DNA from: Ettlia oleoabundans
Lineage: Eukaryota > Chlorophyta > Chlorophyceae > Chlamydomonadales
Reading direction: 5' to 3'
DNA: 64,000 bases
Assembly (NCBI GenBank): GCA_019693395.1
Contig: JAAMXP010000923.1
Location: 19,531 to 83,530 of the forward strand
Shown here: piece by piece, positions 59,284 through 64,000 of the stretch
How the letters are laid out: each line of letters opens with the position of its first letter
Numbering within the stretch: position 1 is the first letter of the stretch
Notes under the pieces: model-generated
What the model was told of the DNA's origin: nothing
Database searches by the model: none
What the model saw: only the letters and a program-made list of their open reading frames with translations
Translations under genes and position numbers: made by a program

Positions 59284-60569
59284 CTACTGCTTTGCTTTCT
59301 TTAGCTTGCTGCCGCTGGCGCCGCCCGAGCTGCCTCCCGACTTGCGCCGCCTATCCTTTATGGGCTGCCAGTCATCATCATCGTCACTGTCACAGGCAAC
59401 TCGCTCTTCTGACTCGCTATCGCTGATCCCCTCAAAATCAGTGCCCTCAAGGGAGGCCTGCTCATCCTGCACACACGCAGCGCATGCCATTTAAGCAAGC
59501 AAAGCGGGAATGCAGCGTGATTTACTGCACCGACAGGCAGGCAGATGTGGAGAAAGCAAGCATGCCGCAGCGCGCTTGCAGCGTGATGTCAACCAGCCCA
59601 TGCAGAAACAAGTAACAGCATTGCTGCTCCATACCTGACTGCAAACAACAGGAACATACCAACCCTGTGTCTTTACCTTAAGCCGTGTGGCACGGTCCCC
59701 ACGCAGTGGCTGCACGCGGGTGGGCTGTGGCGGCAACTCTGGCGGCGGGGGCGGCGGCGCCACCAGCTTGAACTCTGCAGGGTTGCCTTCTGGTGCTGCT
59801 GCCGCCGCCTCTGTGTCGTACTCTAGCTGGCTGAACAGGTGGCTGTCAAACTCTAGCTGCCACTTGTGCAGCAGCGCAGTAGCAAGCTTGGTCACTTCCT
59901 GCAGGCAGGGAGGCGGCAGGCATTAGGCATCGCGTGTGGGGGCGGGGATGAGCAGGGAGAGGTCCAGGTACTGCATGAGGCGAGCTATCAACTGCCACGT
60001 GGCAGCAAAATCATGCCCATACTGCAGGCAGCAAGGCAAGTGGGCAGGACGGGCAAGCACCCCCAGGCATGCTATGAGCGGCAGCACCATGGGCAGCGTA
60101 CCGGGCGGGGGTGGCGGCCCGCTATGGTCGCCACTGCACGCCCAATTTCTGTGCTGCTGAAGTCACTGAGCTGCAGCTTGTAGCAGTCCAACTTGCGCAG
60201 CGTGTTGAGCAGCAGGTGCATGCTGGAGTCGGGCCTGCAACAAAACCGGGGGCCAGGGAGCAGCGGGAAGGCGCAGTCTGAGGTTTCGTCAGCCTCTCGT
60301 TGAACCTATGACCTCTGTCGCATGAGCCAATCGAACTTCATGCACAAACTTGTTATAATTTTTATCAGCAGCAAATGCATTGACTGTTTCTCAATAAGCG
60401 GCAAGGCGGCGGCAACCGCGTCACCAAAGCCTCGCCCTACTTGCCTGAGCAACGTCTGCTTGTGCGAGAGGATGTCCGTTTCGGAAATGCAAACCCAGCT
60501 CCCTCCTTTTCCACCAGATACCACCTTGCGGCAATCGAAGAGCGTCAACTGCCCTTTTTCCTTCTCCAT
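59284..60569 (-). CDS. TFIIS N-terminal (LW) domain protein
   Basis: Four exons, 60445-60569, 60102-60234, 59677-59898 and 59284-59466, join in phase to 220 aa. The middle reads as a TFIIS N-terminal/LW helical bundle: MHLLLNTLRKLDCYKLQLSD, then TEIGRAVATIAGRHPRPEVT and KLATALLHKWQLEFDS. It shows the family's LLxxLxxL, [TI]-x-[IV]-G-xx-V and LAxxLxxxW positions. This domain, found in TFIIS, IWS1, Med26 and elongin A, binds unstructured partner motifs in the transcription elongation machinery. The N-terminus (MEKEKGQLTLFDCRKVVSGG) is unknown; the C-terminus has poly-Pro, an acidic stretch and a basic SKLKKAKQ end. There is no TFIIS zinc ribbon, so it is not TFIIS itself. Intron 1 (60235-60444) needs a GC donor (CAG|GCAAGT); the GT alternative breaks the frame. 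Confidence 0.78.
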
Positions 60570-61839
60570 TGCTGCTGGCGGCTGCGGAGGTGCGGTTGCG
60601 GATCTATAGGCGGGTGAGGATAGGCTAATTGAATGCTCAGATACGCTGGAGCGCCAGAGCCGGTTGCAGCCAGCCAGCGGCCCACTGTTGTTAGCGACAG
60701 CAAAACACGAGCGGAAGCGCAGTTCCGCAGTTGGAGGTAAGCGGTATCGAATGCAATTGCCCAAAATTTTCAACAGATAATGCAATAAAGGTAGGCCAAC
60801 CCCGGCTAGCCGGAAGTAAGCCAGCACAGCACACCACTCCCGCCATGGCGCGCGTCAGGCAGCTGCCACGCTCAGGTGAACAAGTAGCACCCAGCAGTTA
60901 TATGGGTAGGTGGACCTTCATCAACAAGAACTGTGGTTGTCTAGATTGTCACATTTACGTCTATTAATGCAACGTCTGCTAGCCCCGGTCAAGTTTGAGG
61001 CACATGTGGTCCTGCAAGGGCTCTTGCCCGCTCTTCCTTCAATGGTTGCTCGGGCCTTGTGTGGGGGGGGTGGGCATTACTGTGCAGGGCCATAGACAGG
61101 AACTGGCCTGCTCCCTCAATCCGGTGCAGGGATGACCATGGATTTGGTCGTCACTAATTATGTGCCAGGGCGCAAGCCCTCTGTTGCCAGTGCTTTTTAT
61201 GGGCCCATCATGACAGAGGGGCGACACTGGAGTCTGATGCACAAGCGAACAGGGCCACCCACTTTAAAACTCAAGATGCTTGTGTAATTGGCACCATGTT
61301 TTCATGTCAATCAAAGGCAGATAGCAGGATGCAAACTGCCTGGTGTCCTGTTCTGAGGACAACAGAGGAACAGGACCACAGGCTGGCAATGACACGACTA
61401 AAACAATGATAGCAGCAAACACCACACCCAGCCCAACTTAGCTGCCAACTGTGCGCAGGGTGTCGTTCTGGCACAACCTCGTGCCTTCACAGCACCAGGG
61501 CTGTAGTGTCCTCTAATCAGCAAGCAAGCGCCAGCTGTGCCTATAAGAGCCTGGGTGCCTTGTCGTCTTCCCAAAGGGCAAGGCACGATATGTTACACAT
61601 GTAGCAAAGAATCTTCGCGATACGTTGCAGCAGCTAGGGTCCCGCTTCAGCAGGAAGGGTATCCAGGCAAGGCGACAGCAAGCGGTCAGCCACGGTCCGC
61701 AAAGGTGCGGCACAGCAGAAAAGCGTCGGCCACAAGGCAGTGCTGTGGTGTGGAACGATTACACCTCCAGCCCTTGTTCACTTCACCGCTGGCTGCCCGG
61801 GGCCACTGGCGGTGGGGTTCTCAGGCTATCACCGCTTCC
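60570..61839. other. 1.3-kb intergenic stretch
   Basis: It lies between the start of the TFIIS-N gene and the 3' end of the XRN1-like gene, both minus strand. No gene was recognised. A minus-strand TGTAA (TTACA at 61592-61596) could end the XRN1-like transcript. Confidence 0.4.
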
Positions 61840-64000
61840 TCAAGAGCCCCTGTTGGCGTTGTGGAGGAGGTTCCACAGGTCTGAGGGGTTGGGCACAGCG
61901 GCAGAAGCAGGTGCAGATGGCGGAGCGGCAGAGGCTGGCGGCTGCGCGGCTGGCGGTATGGCGGGCATTGGAGGCTGTGCGGTGGGAGGCACCAGCGAAG
62001 CCGGGACAGATGGAGGTGGTGGTGGCGGGGCTGCGCTTGCTGTGGACGCATTAGCGTGCTGCTGCTGCAGGCTATGCCACAGGCTGCTCAGGTCAACGTG
62101 CTGCTGCTGCTGTGGCTGTGGTGGGGCTGCAGCATCTGTGGTTGCAGCGGTCACGCTGTCACGCGCTGGTACTGACTGCAGGCGCTGCAGCAGCAGGGCC
62201 GCTCCGTCAGCTGCACCTGTGGGTGCCTGGGCTGCCATTTGTGAGCTGCCGGCTGTGAGTGGTGCTCCTGGCATGGGCGGGGGCATCGACGGAGCAGGCT
62301 GACCTGGCTGCACCCTGGAGAGCAGCTGTGCGCCTGCGCCTGTGTGAGGTGCCTGGGGCGACACCTGGGGCAGCGGGTGTGCGGGGAGCTGCCGCTGCTG
62401 CAGCTGCTGCAGCAGGGCGCTGCCTGAGGCGAGGCCTGGAGGGGGTGGCGGGGGAGCGGTGGATGTTGCTGTTGCTGGGCCAGGGGGCGACAGCATGCCT
62501 GGTGATGGGGGAGGCGCCACCATACCCGGCCTGGTGGGTGACAGCAGCTGAGCTAGTAGAGCCTGACCCGGGGCCATGGCAGTGGAAGGGGGCGCACGTG
62601 GAGGGCTCATAGGCACCGACTGCTGGGCCTGCTGCACCACCTGACGTGGCAGGGCAGGCTGTGGGGGCTGGCTGGCACGGGTGGCGGGCGGTGGCGCTGC
62701 TGCTGGGGGCTGAGACTGAGGCGCAGGGCGCGGGACCCCGCCACGCATCAGTTGCTGCAGTAGGGCGGGCCCAGGTGCCGCTGACGGCGGTGTGGGCTGT
62801 GGCACTGGGGGTGCTGGGGGCTGTGGCTGCTGCTGGGAGTTAGCTGAGGACCCTCGACGAAGGCGAGCCAGCAGCTGGTCCGCTGAAGCTGTAGCGGCGG
62901 CAGCGCTCGCTTGCGCAGAGGGCGCAGCGGGCGTAGCAGTGTCGTGTGTGGGCGCGGCAGCAGCAGCCGGGGTGCCTGGGGCTGCAGTCTGCCTCTGCGC
63001 CTGCGGCTGCCTGACCAGCCCTGGCGGCAGCATTGGAGCCTGGCCTCGGCCCATGCCGAAGCCCTTGGCATTGGGTTGATCGGGGATCTTGGGCTGATGC
63101 TTGCTGGTGCTGCTGCTGGCACTGGCACTGGCGCTGGAGCTGCTGCTAGCTGCCACCAAAACGCCAGCGCCGCCTCCAGCTGTGCTGCCAGTCCCATTCT
63201 CTGCCACTGCCTGCTGCCCCGTGCTGGGCCGGGGAGGCGCGCGTGCCAGTGCTGCGGCAGCAGCCTGCAGAGCGGCTGAAGCGTTGGGGCGCTGCTGCTG
63301 CCGGGGCACCGACAGCACAGCGGGGCGGGAGGTGCCAGCACTCCCACTGGCACCTGCGGCCCCCTGCTGGCTGGAGGATCTGACCACACGTGGCGCGTGC
63401 TGCCCCTCCGCCCTCACCGCCGCAGGCTTTGACAGGTTGAGCAGCTCGCCGGCCGGCAGCAGCATGCCACAGCTGCCGTTGCAGCGACCGTACAGATCGC
63501 TGCCGCCCGCCACCTCACCATCAAACACAACCTGAAGAGAGCCGCGACGCAAGGGCAGGCAAGGAATCAAAAGTAAGCGGCGGTGAAAGTGGCGCTAGAG
63601 TACATTGCGTGGTCACACACATGGATGCATAACATGCAGGCAACTGGCGCTCAGTCAAACTGCGGGCAACAGTGGTGGTGGTGCCAAGCAAGGCCGCGTC
63701 CAGTCAAGACAACAGCCGGCCCACACACCACCCCTCACACACACTACACCAGCCTCATACAACATCAGGACCTGCCCACCTCCACAGCGTCGTCATAAGT
63801 GCCCACCACAGTGCCCCGTGATCCAAATGCGGGTGAACCGCTGCCGCTGATGGCCGCCACTCGATCCCCTATGCCAAACACGCCGCCAGCCAGCGCCGCG
63901 GTTACGCCGCCCTTCTCTGCATGCCAGGCACAAAGTAACACAAGTGGTGTGTGTGTGGTGAGGCGGGGCTGTTGACCGCCACAGAACAGCAACATCGCCG
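61840..64000 (-). CDS. XRN1: XRN1-type 5'-3' exoribonuclease, C-terminal part
   Basis: Only the 3' end is in the window; the catalytic part lies beyond the right edge. Two exons, 63780-63916 and 61840-63531, join in phase. Across the junction an SH3-like domain typical of XRN1 (absent from XRN2) is restored: GIGDRVAAISGSGSPAFGSR, GTVVGTYDDAVEVVFDGEVA, then YGRCNGSCGMLLPAGELLNL. The animal and yeast family shows the same order (FGxxGTVVG, VxFDE, GGxxxxxRC, LPxxxLxNLS). XRN1 degrades decapped 5'-monophosphate mRNA in the cytoplasm. After it comes a ~490-residue Pro/Ala/Gln/Ser tail with no fold but with repeated leucine motifs (GPALLQQL, GQALLAQL, GSALLQQL and others) and the ending SDLWNLLHNANRGS. 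The assignment depends on the SH3-like block alone. Confidence 0.75.
61852..62885 (-). repeat. Eight leucine-rich short motifs in the XRN1-like tail
   Basis: Within the disordered tail, short hydrophobic motifs recur about every 30-70 residues: DQLLARL (near 62865), GPALLQQL (62760), GQALLAQL (62556), GSALLQQL (62412), GAQLLSRV (62322), GAALLLQRL (62190), LSSLWHSL (62082) and SDLWNLL (61868). They are the only non-low-complexity elements there. Confidence 0.8.

Noticed and set aside
61625..63535. Several plus-strand ORFs of 100-225 aa across the XRN1-like tail
   Set aside because: Composition (Gly/Ala/Trp/Cys-rich) mirrors the Pro/Ala/Gln codons of the minus-strand exon; no domain.
1..64000. 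Biosynthetic cluster or defence system
   Set aside because: Neighbouring genes are unrelated housekeeping and regulatory genes on both strands, with no shared pathway, mobile element or repeat boundaries.

Overview
This window is nuclear DNA from a photosynthetic eukaryote, most likely a chlorophyte green alga. The evidence is genes broken by many short spliceosomal introns, a plastid lycopene beta-cyclase, a PAP/fibrillin, plant-type proteins (AP2, CID7-like), very Gln/Ala/Ser-rich tails built from CAG/GCA codons, and moderately GC-rich sequence. I could not fix the species. I saw no rRNA, tRNA, transposase, CRISPR array, operon or prokaryote-type gene.

Layout, left to right: AP2-type factor (-, cut by the left edge); nucleoporin SEH1 (+); a GATA-like zinc-finger locus with in-frame stops (+); an RS-rich, probably splicing-related protein (+); an unknown 229-aa repeat protein (-); gamma-secretase subunit PEN-2 (+); a MATE transporter (+); an extended-PHD protein with a Gln-rich tail (-); a CID7-like PAM2/CUE/DUF1771/Smr protein (-); lycopene beta-cyclase (+); an unknown 513-aa protein (+); a secreted C69 peptidase (+); a single-pass membrane protein (-); a hotdog thioesterase (+); a PAP/fibrillin (-); an RRM protein (-); a stranded GH3 exon (-); a DnaJ-type Cys-rich protein (-); ZPR1 (+); an 85-aa protein (+); a GNAT acetyltransferase (-); a 1145-aa CCCH protein (+); a TFIIS-N domain protein (-); and the 3' end of an XRN1-type exoribonuclease (-, cut by the right edge). 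Genes are packed with gaps of about 0.2-2 kb on both strands. The order shows no pathway; several genes touch RNA (SEH1, RS protein, CID7-like, RRM, CCCH, XRN1), which I read as chance.

Most models were built by joining exons so that splice borders and reading phase agree. For many genes the summed exons are an exact multiple of three and the joined protein restores a known domain; these are reliable. First exons of the DnaJ, RRM, GATA-like and membrane-protein loci are unresolved.

The most notable pattern is the use of GC-AG introns: six are supported by phase and, in most cases, by protein continuity across the junction, out of roughly 80 introns. Other points are eight leucine-rich short motifs in the XRN1 tail, a 15-nt microexon in the GNAT gene, TAG codons inside two GATA-like fingers, a GH3 exon without the rest of its gene, and a perfect 96-bp duplication inside an AP2 intron. 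I did not find a convincing new multi-gene system.
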